Under the pieces are notes generated by a model that ran no database searches, was not told the origin of the DNA, and saw only the letters and a list, made by a program, of their open reading frames with translations. Of a DNA stretch of 64,000 bases, positions 1 through 18,085 are shown piece by piece. Position 1 is the stretch's first letter. The number at the start of each line of letters is the position of its first letter. The position numbers and the translations under genes are program-made. The stretch comes from Arabidopsis thaliana (Eukaryota; Streptophyta; Magnoliopsida; Brassicales; Brassicaceae): positions 22,677,971-22,741,970 of the forward strand of contig NC_003070.9 of NCBI RefSeq assembly GCF_000001735.4. Direction: 5' to 3'.

Positions 1-214
1 GTTTAACAAGAATTAGGAGTCAAAAAAGTCAACACGAACTTTTGATGGAAAAAAAATGAAAACTTTATAGTATCCTAAAAATAAGGAAACTGAAGTCGGT
101 GTCTTAATCTAATCCCTATAAATTCTCTAATAATATAACGCCAACCAAATAAAATTCATTTGTTATCTCACTTTCTCTTTCAGATAAACAAACAGTTTCT
201 TAGTTTCGTTCGAG
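1..214 (+). promoter_or_regulatory. Promoter and 5' leader of the CAF1-like gene
   Basis: AT-rich upstream sequence. A TATA-like stretch (ctataaattc, about 115-124) lies roughly 95 bases before the ATG at 215, a plausible spacing for a short leader. No other element is clear. Confidence 0.4.
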
Positions 215-1051
215 ATGAGCGGTGAAGTTTGGAGATGGAACAAGCAAGCAGAGATGAATTCGATAAGAGATTGTTTGAAACATTGTAATTCCATCGCTAT
301 CGACACAGAGTTTCCCGGATGCTTAAAGGAGACTCCCATGGACGCAAGTGATGAAATTCGTTATAGAGACATGAAATTCAATGTGGACAACACCCATCTC
401 ATCCAGTTAGGGTTAACGCTATTCGGCAAAGGAATCACTAAAACCTGGGAGATCAACTTGTCAGATTTCAACGAATCTAAGAGCTTGAAAAATGATAAAT
501 CTATAGCGTTTTTAAAAAACAATGGTTTGGATCTGGATAAGATCAGAGAAGAAGGTATTGGAATCGAAGAGTTCTTCATGGAGTTTTCTCAGATTCTCAA
601 TGAGAAACATGGAAAAATGAGATGGGTGACTTTTCAAGGCTCTTACGACAAAGCTTATCTACTTAAAGGTTTAACTAGAAAACCATTACCCGAGACTTCG
701 AAAGAGTTTGATGAAACCGTCCAGCAGCTTTTGGGAAGGTTTGTTTATGATGTGAAGAAAATGGCTGGATTATGCAGCGGACTAAGTAGCCGTTTCGGAC
801 TACAGAGAATAGCGGATGTGTTGCAGATGAGGCGTGTTGGAAAAGCTCATCACGCTGGATCAGACAGCGAATTGACGGCTCGTGTCTTCACTAAGTTGAT
901 TTTCGATTTGGTCAATAGTAGAAAGGAGAGTACTGGAAGAAGAGCTGATGATCAGCAATATCAACTAGAGCAGCAGCAGCATCAGCAACAGCTTATGATG
1001 ACTAGATGTTACATCCCGATACCGGTCCAAGGAAGGAACTACGTATTGTGA
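215..1051 (+). CDS. CAF1-5: CCR4-NOT deadenylase subunit CAF1-like protein (intronless, 278 aa)
   Basis: Predicted DEDD-family 3'-5' exoribonuclease that shortens mRNA poly(A) tails in the CCR4-NOT complex. The four catalytic acidic residues are visible: D30 and E32 in the DTEFPG motif, D145 in QGSYDKAYLL, and D217 in HHAGSDSEL. The single open frame covers the whole CAF1 domain (about residues 6-230). It is followed by a short glutamine/histidine-rich tail (about 250-262). Arabidopsis CAF1 homologues are commonly intronless and about 270-280 aa, which fits. The ATG at 215 is the first in frame after a leader and gives the usual N-terminal spacing. The product should act in cytoplasmic mRNA decay; some Arabidopsis paralogues are stress-induced. 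It matches AT1G61470 as I remember it. Neighbouring kinases lie on the other strand and appear unrelated. Confidence 0.93.
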   Translation: MSGEVWRWNKQAEMNSIRDCLKHCNSIAIDTEFPGCLKETPMDASDEIRYRDMKFNVDNTHLIQLGLTLFGKGITKTWEINLSDFNESKSLKNDKSIAFLKNNGLDLDKIREEGIGIEEFFMEFSQILNEKHGKMRWVTFQGSYDKAYLLKGLTRKPLPETSKEFDETVQQLLGRFVYDVKKMAGLCSGLSSRFGLQRIADVLQMRRVGKAHHAGSDSELTARVFTKLIFDLVNSRKESTGRRADDQQYQLEQQQHQQQLMMTRCYIPIPVQGRNYVL

Positions 1052-1799
1052 TCCCTCAATGTTTAGCATGTCTTGTTGCTAGTATGCAAATTCTTTCTTT
1101 ATATGCTTAGGATTTAACTTTCAGCTTTTATTGTCCATCAAAACAATTCTCTCAATATTATGACTATTGCTCTTTAGTAAATACTTTAATGAATCTAAAG
1201 TTAGAATCTACTCAAAAGCCTCTCATGTAACATCTTTGTCTTGGAATTACTATCTATCAGTTTCCTCCGAATTGAGCTGAAGATATGTAACAAGCCCAGT
1301 TTTTTCCTTTTTCGCTATACACTAATCAAAATTTGGAATCTATGTGAAATATTTTGTTAGTACCAATTATGAGTTGTTTTGGTTGGAGTGTCACACTTTT
1401 CTCCTGTGGACTTGAGTTTCTTCTTCACTTTTAATACGTGCAAATTCAATCATGGCTCCCTTATTTAGATTTAAGGCATTGACTAATTCTACTTTTATAC
1501 TATGAGGATATGATAGTATCTAACCAATGGAAACCCAAAATTATGAGCTCATTTGGCTCTGCAGATAAGCTCCTCACAAGATTAGACAATTCTGCTGGAG
1601 AACAACTGGAAATGCAAACTCTATAGTAAATCATTGGTCAACCAAATTGGAAGCTCATCTATAGTAATTTTCTCTATTTACTTAAGTGAAAAATCTTTTA
1701 CAAAAAGCATGAAAGGTTAAGTTATATACATTCGAAAACTGATTCCTTTCGTGAACAATCAAACACACATTCACTCTACAGGTTTCATCACATAATCTC
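1052..1799. other. Intergenic spacer: 3' flanks of the CAF1 gene and a kinase pseudogene
   Basis: AT-rich convergent 3' regions. No open frame, RNA gene or terminal repeat is visible. Confidence 0.6.
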
Positions 1800-2816
1800 T
1801 TACCGCCCTAGGATCATAGAATGGGTCATCTCATTGACAGTGATCAACCTCTTAGACGGTGATTCATCAACTACCGTGTTCACTACAAATGTGGGTTGTT
1901 TTGGTGGTGGAAGATCTGATGTTGTGGTGAGCATGGACAGCAATTCAAGTGTGTTTGGTCTGTCTGCAGGTTGGTGTTGGACACAGAGAAGACCAATCTG
2001 CACACATCTCTCAACTTCTAATGGGCGACATGCAACATCCCAAAATCCGAACTAAGTTTTTATGTTGTAGTTTTGAGATGAGTACTATTTCATTCATGAA
2101 CTCCTCTTTGCCCTGGCCCGAGCTGCTAGAAAGCCTTTTTACAGCAATTTCTTTCCCATCTTGCAGCTTTCCCTGAAACACATTGCAGAAGGTTATCTGG
2201 AGAGCATAAGCAAATAATAGAAAAGACCAAAGAGGTTATAAATAAAAAATCTCTGACCTTATAAACTGGACCGAATCCACCTTGTCCGAGTTTGTTTGAT
2301 ATACTGAAATTATTGGTGGCATTTTGAATGGTATTCATCTCAAAGAAATTTAAACCTGATACATCTTGTGGTTTCAAATCATTCCTCCATGCAACTTGTG
2401 AAGCATCCTTTGATATCTTAGCTGATTATAATATAGGTCATCAGTGTGTTACCGATAGCAAGATATGAGTACTGTAAATAAAAAAAAACAAGAAATCAAT
2501 AGAAAGGTAGCAAGAACATCAGTTTGTACCTTTATATCTCCAGAAACCAAACGCAGCAGAAGCCATTATCACAAACAGAGCAAAGCTTACAATACTAGCT
2601 GTAATGATCATGTTACGCTCATTTGCATCTGAGATTTATAAGACAAAAGAAAAATAAACAACAAGTCATACTGCTACCAAAGAGAACACTATCATCGTTT
2701 AATTGACGGAGTAGCTCTTTCCTGTTATATGTACCTAGTTCAGAACGTGCAAGACGAATGGAAATAATTTCTCCTCCTGGAGAAAATTGCACTGTGTCCA
2801 TTAGGTCCTGGTCTAC
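1800..2816 (-). pseudogene. AT1G61475: Internally deleted SD1 receptor kinase
   Basis: Read leftwards it contains the last codons of the S-domain exon (2735-2816, ending at the same splice site as the intact copies), the transmembrane exon (about 2530-2630), the first kinase exon (about 2263-2410), and a kinase exon starting near 2173. That exon runs directly into the C-terminal exon at about 2030-2035. The fusion joins subdomain V ([14 protein letters not shown]) to the region around [15 protein letters not shown], so the catalytic HRD and DFG exons are missing. Most of the lectin exon is missing too. The end still reads MILGR-stop, like its neighbours. Flanks and intron sequences are homologous to the intact genes, so it is a degraded tandem duplicate. 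The locus name is from memory. Confidence 0.85.
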
Positions 2817-3449
2817 TTGCTCTGATCAGCTTTGAAACATAACATACCGAACGCTTTCAGCGCACTATTAAATCCTTAGGAAAGCAAACTTAAGTACTAG
2901 AGCCTCGTAGTTTTAGTTCTCACTCCATTTATATTAAGCATGAAACCTCTTCATTGATCCCTTTGATGTAAATTTCTAAGACGTGTAATACGATTTTCAA
3001 ATGACTACTTCAAAAAAACACAAAAATATGTGATCAAATCAGAGAACTTTGAACAAGAGACAATATTGGTGGTTTTAAAAGTGATGGTTTGAACTTTGAA
3101 CAAGAGAATATAAGCCAAAAATAATAATAACGTACGCAGGGGAACTAATTTCAAGCACCTATTCGCAATGTTGACCACAAGAGATGAGCATAAGGTCAGC
3201 AATATTGACTGATTCAAAGCTGCAAAAATAGCGGTTTATAAAGTCCATGGATATAGCTCAAAACGTCAAGTGGAGGAGGGGGAACCTAGACGAGAACGTT
3301 AGACTGCTATCATTAAACGTTTCTTTTTCATTGAGCTCACATAACAACATTGTCATTTTCATATCCCTGTTAGCTAGCGTGTTAGGCCAAGAACCTAATG
3401 TACAATCCAAACATTTCAACTGTAAAAATTTTCCATATCACACAGTTTC
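2817..3449. other. Spacer holding duplicated kinase-promoter sequence
   Basis: The stretch at about 3165-3225 (GTTGACCACAAGAGATGAGC then ATTGACTGATTCAAAGCTGC) recurs at about 10715-10790 upstream of the next-but-one kinase gene. It is therefore the promoter-side flank of the truncated copy at 1800-2816. The short open frames here are not convincing genes. Confidence 0.6.
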
Positions 3450-6434
3450 TTAACGCCCAAGGATCACAGATTGGGTCATCTCATTGACGGTGATCAAACC
3501 CTGAGACAGAGATTCTTCATCTCTCGTGTGCACTACAAATGTGGGCTGTTTTGGTGATGTAAGATCTGATGTTGTGGTGAGCATAGACAACAACTCCATT
3601 GTGTTTGGTCTATCAGCAGGTTGGTGTTGAACACATAGCAAACCAATCTGCACACATCTCTCAACTTCTAATGGGTGACATGAATCAGCAACATCTTTAT
3701 CCAAAAGATCGATTCCTCCACTTTCACACCAAGATTCCCATGCCTGTTGTTTAGGTTTCAGGTCTTCAGAATGTAACAGCAAGAAACATTTTTGAAACAT
3801 CTACAAGTGTATAAAAACCTAAAAGCCTTACTTACATATGCAAGAAGGGTTTTTCCTTGTCTACCATAGCTGAATCTTGAGATCTTCTCCCCGGTGATGA
3901 TTTCCAACAGTATAACTCCAAAACTGTAGATATCTGATTTCTCAGAGAACATCCCAGTCCATGCATACTCGGGAGCCATATATCCTCTACACATATATCA
4001 AATAGTTTAAATATGATTATAACTATGAATCATTCACAAGCATGTAATTAAAGACATGTTCTTACAGAGTTCCTGCAACCCTACGAGTGTTGTCCTGATA
4101 TTCGGTTCCCTGATACATCCGAGCCAATCCAAAGTCTGATATTTTTGGGTTCATCTTCTCATCCAGAAGAATATTGCTAACCTTAAGATCACGGTGAATG
4201 ACCCTGAGGCATGAGTCACGGTGGAGATAGTGAAGCCCACGCGCAATGCCTTCAATGATATTAAATCTCTTAGGCCAGTCAATCTCAAGCCTTTTTCTTG
4301 AATCTAAGCAATAATACCGTATAGAAACGATCAGAACTGACAGTTCCATGTAGAAAAAAAGCCGCTTGTAGAAAAGAAATGAGGCAAGAAGGAACCCACC
4401 GAAGAGAAAAGTATCAAGGCTTTTGTTCAGCAAAAACTCATATACCAACAGCCTCTCTTCTCCTTCAATGCAACATCCCAGAATCCTAACCAAGTTTTTA
4501 TGTTGTAGTTTCGAGATGAGTACTATTTCATTCATGAACTCCTCTTTTCCCTGTCCGGAGCTGCTAGAAAGCCGTTTTACAGCAATTTCTTTCCCATCTT
4601 GCAGCTTTCCCTAAAACAGATTGCAGAAAGTCATCTCGTGAACATAAAGGCGAATACATAGAAGCAAAGAAAAGAAAAAAAATCTCCTACCTTGTAAACT
4701 GAGCCAAATCCACCTTGTCCTAGTTTATTTGAGAGACTGAAATTATCAGTGGCAGTTTGAATGGTATTCATCTCAAAGAACTTTAAACCTGAGACATCTT
4801 GTGGCTCTAGATCATTATTCCATGCCTCTTTTGAAGCAATCTTTGATATCTTCGCTGAAACTAGACTTTCAATAATAGTCAGTGTGTTACCATGCATTAG
4901 CTAGCAAATGAATAAACAAAAAACTCGAAATCAATAGAAAGATAGTAAGATCATCGGTGTGTACCGGTATGTTTCACTTTGTATCTCAAGAAACAAAACG
5001 CAGCAAAAGCCAGTATCACAAAAAGAGAAAGGCTCACAATACTAGCAACAATGATTTTGTTGCGCTTATTTCCACCTGAGATATATAAAACGAAAAAAAG
5101 TTAGAGAACAGTACCAATGGAGTGGAAGATAAAGTTGTAATGGCGAAGTCTCTCTTTCGTGTTATGTTTTAAGCAATACCTAGTTCAGAACTTGCAAGGC
5201 GAATGGAAAGAATTTCTCCCCCTGCAGAAAATTGCACTGCGTCCATTAGGTCTTGGTTCCACATTAAGCAACCTATTCCATTGATATAAGCAAAGGCCAA
5301 GCAAGAACAATTGTGGAGGCAAATTTGGTAGCATCCTTCAGCATCCACAAAACTTGCAAATTCGTAAAAGTCTGGAGGCTTTATGTTGGCAACGTGATAG
5401 AAGCCGTTTACAGTTTTACCATTAGTGTTTCCTTGGCAATGTAGTTCAGTATGCCTCACACAACCATCAGTCCAGTTTCCTCTTTTCCACTCCTCAATGG
5501 ATTTTGGTACAAACCCTTTGAAGCATTTACACTTTGGAGGTACTGACATAACACAAATTCCAAAAGGTCCACAAAAGCCGTAAATATCGCATGAATTTTC
5601 TGGAGCCTCGAAGTTTAATTCCCAGTCCATTCCATTATGCTGAAAAATCTTCAGTGAGCCTTCTGATGTTATCATTATATATGAAAGTTTGAAGTTTCTT
5701 TCAAAATAAGTGAAGGATCCTGACCCGTTTGTATCTTGCTGAAGGCTGAATGGACTTGTATATGTGTCATCCATTACAGGTATCCCGGTGAACCTTGTTT
5801 TAGCCCATGGACCGCTTCTCCAATAAGTCTTTGAGCCTCTCATAGTACACGCCTGGGATGGAACTTGCGGTGTAATCTGAACCGTAAAATCGCCAGGCGA
5901 TGGATCAGTGTGACTTTTCCAAGAAGTCAACACCCGCTTCTCACCTGTGGCAAGATTATACATCAGGTTTGAGAAAGGTAGCATAGTGTCACCAAAATGC
6001 TCAAAGCTTTCCCATAGAGTTCTTCCCGAATTATTGTCTATGACAACTAAATTTCCGTTGTCTGTAAGCTCCGCACGAGACCCGTTAGATGCAAAAGTTT
6101 CTCCAATGGACCACACAACGCTATGATTTTCATTAAACAACAGAAGACTTCCATTGCTGCTGATAGTTAAATTTGCTGCAGAGTCTGTAACAGGCTTTTC
6201 TCTATTGGCCACCCACACAACCACCCGGGGAATGATACCCTTGAACCAGATTCCAACATACTGATTTTGGGAGTTATTAAAACTGAAGAATCCCAATTCA
6301 TAAACTCCATTAGAGGAGCTGAGAGTTTTTCCTATTGACAGAGGACTTTCTCTCGTTATCCCTGCATAGCTGAAACTTAAAAAGATGGTAATTAAGAGCA
6401 AGGAAGCAAAGAACATGATCCTCTTCTTCCCCAT
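3450..6434 (-). CDS. AT1G61480: SD1 (G-type lectin) receptor-like Ser/Thr kinase, 807 aa
   Basis: Plasma-membrane receptor kinase, ligand unknown. Seven exons fit GT-AG sites: 5180-6434, 4965-5075, 4691-4854, 4400-4610, 4066-4303, 3836-3986, 3450-3743 (2424 bp). The first exon encodes a signal peptide (about 1-24), a B-lectin domain (WVANREKP motif), the S-locus glycoprotein domain, an EGF-like stretch ([16 protein letters not shown]) and a PAN domain ([13 protein letters not shown]). Exon 2 encodes the transmembrane helix ([19 protein letters not shown]). Exons 3-7 encode the kinase, with [11 protein letters not shown], the EIAVKRL lysine, [22 protein letters not shown] and YMAPEYAW, so it is an RD kinase with all catalytic residues. 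It ends SVILGR. It belongs to the minus-strand tandem array with near-identical exon lengths. W-box cores lie upstream. Ligand and role cannot be read from sequence. Confidence 0.94.
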
Positions 6435-7183
6435 GTGTTATTGTGTCTACAAGAACTATATCTTTGGATCAATTTAAGAAACAAACATGTTAACAAAAGA
6501 AAAAGTAAACCAAGAAAACAAAGTCACGTTGTGAGTACTATATTCTCAAACACCTACAAATATGTTGACCAAACCAGACTTATGTTCGAAAATTCTGCAT
6601 TGCTTAATATAGTAATAGAAAATAAATATAATACTTATGTAATGGCCACGAAAAAGTCCAACGTTTTTACCCAATCTGTTTCTCCCATAGCAACATTGTC
6701 ATTTTCATGTTCTTGTCAATGATAGGAATATATACTCTTGCATCAATCGAATGGTCAATCTGACTTTAAGAACCCGACATTTAACCCAATCAATCACGCA
6801 TTGATTGACCTAATCTGTGAAAGATACATCAATGTTTAATTAATCAGACATTTCTTAGACAATAATGAAGTAGTGATGAGTGATGACTCGTCTAAAATAA
6901 GCACCTCTAAACAATTTTCACCAGTTGGACCCAACGAAATGAATCCTTAGCTTGAAACACTGTGTCAGCCTCAGAATCAGTAACTTGTAAGCCTAAAGCG
7001 CAACTTTAAAGCTTTTCTTAAAGAACCATGGGTAATACACCAACTAAATGGTTTCTTAAAGAACGAAAAAAAAACGCAATAAAAGAATGGATCAGTTCTG
7101 AAGATTTCAACATTCATAAAAAAAAATGATAATAAAATTGAAGTTATCAACATCAGTAGTACAATTTCCATCACGGTGGTTTC
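6435..7183. other. Promoter of the 3450-6434 kinase and 3' flank of the next copy
   Basis: Contains TTGACC W-box cores at 6565-6570 and 6805-6810. A conserved block around 6587-6606 (AAAATTCTGCAT) is shared with the other kinase promoters. No gene. Confidence 0.5.
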
Positions 7184-10297
<3,114 letters not shown>

Positions 10298-11280
10298 GTG
10301 TCTACAAGAACTATTTTCTTAAGATTAATTTAAAAAACAAAGAATTATTTATTTAGCAAGAAAGTAAGTCACAATAACAAAGTCAGGGGCTTGTGAGGAC
10401 CTTAAAACAATGCTGACTGCCTGACCGCAGTTGTGTTCCAAAATTCTGCATTACTTCATCCACAATCAAATTATTAGTATAAAAATAATATTAATTATGT
10501 TTTCAGTTTGTCACGGAGAAGTCTAACCTTTTAACCCAATCAACCATTCAAGTTGACCTTGGAACCAATGAAAGTTAGACATCTACACTCTGAGATGAAA
10601 ATATCAATCAATCAGATTTTTCAACATTAGTTTATGAAGCGAAGTGAGAAAGTTAGCCAGGAAAAGCAAAATCGCAGGGACTTGTGGGAACTGTTTTCTG
10701 GGACCTATAAGCAATGTTGACCACAAGAGATGAGCAAAAGGTCTGCAATATAGAGTCTTGACATATTGACTGATTCAAAGCTGCAATATCTCAGCAAAAA
10801 ACAGTCTAGGTTCCCCACTTGGCATTGTGAGTAGTAATTTCCATGAAACTTTACTAAACCTTATCTCATAATACCAAAAAAATTTCAATAATTTCCAAGA
10901 AGTCTAACCTTTTACCCAATCAACATTTGACCTCACAAAGCAACATTTTTCATGTCATTGTTAAGTTGTTGGGCCAGAACCAGTGAATGTTAGGCATGTA
11001 TACCCTGCATTAGTCAAAAGATGAGAATTTATAGCCTGGCTAGAAGAATCCAATCGATCGACTTCAGACTGAAATATTGTGTTGTTTCCATGTCCTTGCC
11101 AGGTCTTGGAGTCCAAGAACCAAATCTACATTCCCTGCAACAATTGAAAGATGAATATATGAATAAATCAGATGAATTAACATCAAATCTTTCTTATTGG
11201 TTTCTGAAGTCGTTGTTTTTATCTTACAACACAGTTTAAATTGTTGACTAGATATACCGGAACAAGTTCTTGTACTGCAA
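10298..11280. other. Upstream region of the 7184-10297 kinase
   Basis: Holds TTGACC cores at 10553-10558, 10717-10722 and 10927-10932, the conserved ATTCTGCATTACTTCATCCA block (10443-10462), and a stretch at 10709-10790 homologous to 3165-3225. The open frame near 11021-11239 has no recognisable domain and overlaps this duplicated non-coding sequence. Confidence 0.5.
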
Positions 11281-11480
11281 ACTACGTTAAATCTCGTTCA
11301 AGCATTTCACCGAACACTTAGAGTGCATAATCGCTAATGTCGTTGAACTCTAGTTCCCCAAATCGAGACCGAAACTACACATGGAAGTATGGCTGATTCC
11401 AACTCCCAAAATCTGGGCTTAAGTGATTCTCCCCCAAATTTAACATTGGTGTCACCGGCGAGAGCAGAAGTTGTGAGACG
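11281..11480 (-). pseudogene. Short PPR-like gene relic upstream of a kinase copy
   Basis: The minus strand at about 11287-11332 reads like YAL-VFGEMLERDL, a decayed version of the PPR-type phrase ALxVFDEMPER. Similar relics lie at about 15590-15670, 23990-24060 and 30630-30690. No open gene remains. The 117-codon frame at 11334-11687 next to it has no recognisable similarity and is probably chance. Confidence 0.4.
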
Positions 11481-11758
11481 ACACACATTGGAACCGAAGA
11501 AACCCCAGAATAGGAGATGGGTCGAGAACCACTGAATGAGCCAACATATAGGTCGAAGGATCCATCGACTCTTCTGGGTTGCCTTCAATCTCTTCCAAGT
11601 TCGTGAGATGTTTAAGTTAAAAACCTTTTTATTTGGATTAAACAATGTTGAAGTTTTTATTTTAAACAATGGTGAAGTCATTAACACTGAAAAATGAACT
11701 CTTTAAGAGAACAATTTTAACACACTTCAATTCCACAATTTCCATCACAAATGGTTTC

Positions 11759-14911
<3,153 letters not shown>

Positions 14912-15984
14912 GTGTGCTCCTTGTGTCTCCAAGAACAATCTTCTTCAGATTAGTGCAAGAGAAAGTAATCCACGAAAACAAACTCAAGTACTTAATAAAC
15001 AATAATTCTCTAAACAGTGTTGACCACAGCACCCATCTTCCAAGATTCTGCATTACTTTATTCACAATCAACTTAAACCTTGTTTATAAAACAACTTTAT
15101 TACAAGTTGAACCCAAAGAATTGAATCTTAAAAATTCCAACTTTCTTCCAAATAAACCATGCAACGGTTGGCCTCATATAGAAACATTGTGTCACTTTCA
15201 TGTCTTTGATACAACCAATAATAGATAGTCATCAACAGTTTGAACCAATCAAAAGATGAAAATTTGTAGCTCTTACCTTTCATTGTCTGAACCAAGAACT
15301 CCAAACTTTTACCCAATCAAACCACGCAAAATTGACCAGACTCAGTGAGAGGTAGACGTCTACACTCTGAATCAATAAAAAAGATGGAACTGTGATTCGT
15401 CATCTCGTGTGTAAGCCAATATACCGACTTACCGAGATGCAAGAACTCAAATATAGACCAAAGACCAATTAAAAAAAGAAACAACTGGAGAGCTTAGGCT
15501 TGAGCAGTTCACTTTCTATTTTATAGGATCTACAAGCGATTCCTGAGACTCCTTTTATCTCCAGATAAAAAGAGCGTAGCTTTGAACTCTCACATTTCGG
15601 TCAGGCATTTCATCGAACACATACAGTGCGTAATCTAAACGTTCGAAGAGACACATGTTAAAGACTTGCTAATGTCGCCGGGCCTAAAATCACGATCGAG
15701 ACAGATAGTATGGCCAATTAATTCAATTCCCACCATTTGGACTTAACTATATCTTGAAAAAAATCGCCACTTTAATAGTGAACGTTGGTGTGTCTCAGGT
15801 AGAACATAACTGTTCCGAGACCATTAAGTTACTAATTTCAAAAAACAGTCGACTAAACTATTTATAAGTGCGGCTTTTACGCTTTAATTGAAACCAAAAA
15901 GAAACCGAAATTAGTAAGTTTAAATATAAAAATAAAAAATTATAGCAAAACAACTTCAATATTTTGGAATAAACAAAAAATTTA
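14912..15984. other. Kinase promoter with conserved block and a PPR-like relic
   Basis: TTGACC cores at 15020-15025 and 15332-15337. The conserved block GATTCTGCATTACTTTATTC spans about 15044-15063. On the minus strand at 15590-15650 a relic reads LDYALYVFDEMPDRNV, a PPR-like phrase, with no intact frame around it. The sequence then runs into the left end of the Harbinger transposon at 15985. Confidence 0.5.
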
Positions 15985-16870
15985 GGCTCTATTTGTTTGA
16001 TCATTTGGAATTTGCATCCAAATGATTCATCCAAATAATCCATTTGAATGATTCATCTTAATGATGTTTGTTTGATCATTTGCTAATCATTTGCTAATTC
16101 ATCTAAATGCATCATTTAGATAGAGCTTTGTTTGTTTGATCATTTGGATGAATCATTCACTTTCTCATATATATATAAATGACTAAAATACCCTCTGTTA
16201 AGTAACAAGTCAATTGCTACATTCTTATAAATCAAAGTAAAGTTTGAAAAAGAGAATTTGGTTTTGTGCTTCAAATCTTGTCGTCGTTGATCATTTCCCA
16301 TTTCAAACTTCAATTTCAAATTACTAAACCTGTAAAGAAGAGCAATAACCTGAATCATCACCAATTCTCCAATAAGAGCAAGCATGCATATTGGCTAGTA
16401 CTTACCTAACGATTCAACCATGACACATTCTCAAAAGTAATTCAATCATGACACAAACTAGAATCAGAAACCAAAGTATGGTCTTATGCATATTACCAAA
16501 CCATAACACTAAAGCAAACAACATCAAGAGACACTAGAATTGCAGCTGCTCAAGAATACAACAACTAGATTGAGAGAGAGACTATTCAACAATGAGCTAA
16601 AACCAGAAACATAGACCATTCAGCTGTCATTATGTCAAGCTATTCAATTGAATCAAGTCTAATCCAAACTAATGAACACTATGTTCAACGAATTACTTGT
16701 CAGCTGTCACTACTAGTCACAAAATTTAAAACGTGTGTAATCAACCAACTTATGTAGTGACGTGACCATTCAGCTGTCACTATTAGTCACAAAATTTAAA
16801 ACCAAGACAGAAACAGACAATAGCATAAGACAGAGACAATCAATAACATAAGACAGAGAGATGGAACCTG

Positions 16871-18085
16871 TTAATATGGGAGTCTTGTTCCTTTGGCCAT
16901 CTCTGTAGTGATGGAATCTCGTATATTCTCCATTACTCTGTCACCAGTAGGCACATATGGAACATGCCCATCATTTTCATCACCATGCTGCTCATATGAT
17001 TCAACTATTTCCCAATGCCTAAAATCACTATCTTCTTGTTGTGAATCTCGTATATAATTATGTAAAGCCATCGTTGATGTCACAATCTTAATCCACTTCT
17101 TCACTTCATACTTTGGGTGCTTCCTATCAAGTATTCTCCATTTAGCTTTCCACACACCAAATGTTCTTTCGATTACAGATCTCAAACTAGAATGTCTACG
17201 ATTAAACAATTCTCTGCTGTTTGTCGGAGGACCTCCTCTATTAAACAGTTCTAAATGGTATCTAGTCCTACGGTGAGGACCTAAGTAGCCACTTCTAGTA
17301 GGATATCCTGAATCTACTAAGTAATATTTTCCAGCAGGTGGGTGAGGAAATGAAGCTTCGTGTGTAGCACAGTAGGTTAGTACTTTAGTGTCATGCGCTC
17401 TTCCGGGTACTCCTACATATGCAATATTGAATTTCATACTGAAATTACACACAGCTAGAATGTTCATTGTAGCTTCAGATTTCCTACCTCTATATCGCTC
17501 CACATCCCCTGATGGAGGACGCACAGACACATGTGTACCATCAAGGGCACCAATGCAATCTATAAAATAAGGCATATAGCGTTTATCATTTACTAGAAAG
17601 GGACTAATACCTGTGACATCATCTCTTGTAGGTTTCACTATGTCTGCTGCGAGTTTCAAAAGAGCACTTAATACTTCATCCAGCTTCCTTTTCACTGTCT
17701 CAAGTGAATGCTGATATCTCTCAGCTATGACCCGTACAGTTAAATCTTGTGCAACCATCTCTATGAACATTGCAACGCTCTCTTCAAGATAGATATTGCA
17801 GGACTCCTCTAACTTGTATTGTTCTGAAAGAATCTTGCATAAAGTCCTAAATGTTGACTGGTGCATGCGTAAAATATCGAAGCATTCTACCTTGGACTCG
17901 ACCATCAACCGCTGAACACGACGCCAGCCTCCACCTCTGTTTATCCTCACTAACTGTCTTTCAGTATTCACATTCTTCCCTCCATACAATTCCTTTACAA
18001 GAGCATACATATTGTTCTCTTCCTCTAGTACCAAATCCATGTCATCATCCTCAACTAAAAATCTAAATGTCTCTTTCAAATCCAT
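16871..18085 (-). CDS. Harbinger-type DDE transposase (HARBI1-like nuclease), 404 aa
   Basis: Catalytic nuclease of a PIF/Harbinger transposon, of the HARBI1/DDE_Tnp_4 type. The acidic triad is visible: D182 (GALDGTHVSV), D258 (YYLVDSGYPT) and E306 (SVIERTFGVWK). A helix-turn-helix-like stretch (about 105-140, FIEMVAQDLTVRVIAERY) precedes it. The start at 18085 (MDLKETFRF) is preferred. The frame also has an upstream ATG at 18121, but that adds a hydrophobic leader that looks like 5' UTR or intron. The frame has no interruption. With its Myb-like partner it would bind and cut the terminal repeats. Domesticated Harbinger-derived genes exist in plants, but here the gene lies inside a complete element, so it is a transposon gene. 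Confidence 0.9.
   Translation of the reverse strand: MDLKETFRFLVEDDDMDLVLEEENNMYALVKELYGGKNVNTERQLVRINRGGGWRRVQRLMVESKVECFDILRMHQSTFRTLCKILSEQYKLEESCNIYLEESVAMFIEMVAQDLTVRVIAERYQHSLETVKRKLDEVLSALLKLAADIVKPTRDDVTGISPFLVNDKRYMPYFIDCIGALDGTHVSVRPPSGDVERYRGRKSEATMNILAVCNFSMKFNIAYVGVPGRAHDTKVLTYCATHEASFPHPPAGKYYLVDSGYPTRSGYLGPHRRTRYHLELFNRGGPPTNSRELFNRRHSSLRSVIERTFGVWKAKWRILDRKHPKYEVKKWIKIVTSTMALHNYIRDSQQEDSDFRHWEIVESYEQHGDENDGHVPYVPTGDRVMENIRDSITTEMAKGTRLPY

Noticed and set aside
11334-11687. 117-codon minus-strand open frame
   Set aside because: No recognisable domain or homologue, no matching frame in the paralogous spacers, and it lies next to a relic in duplicated non-coding DNA.
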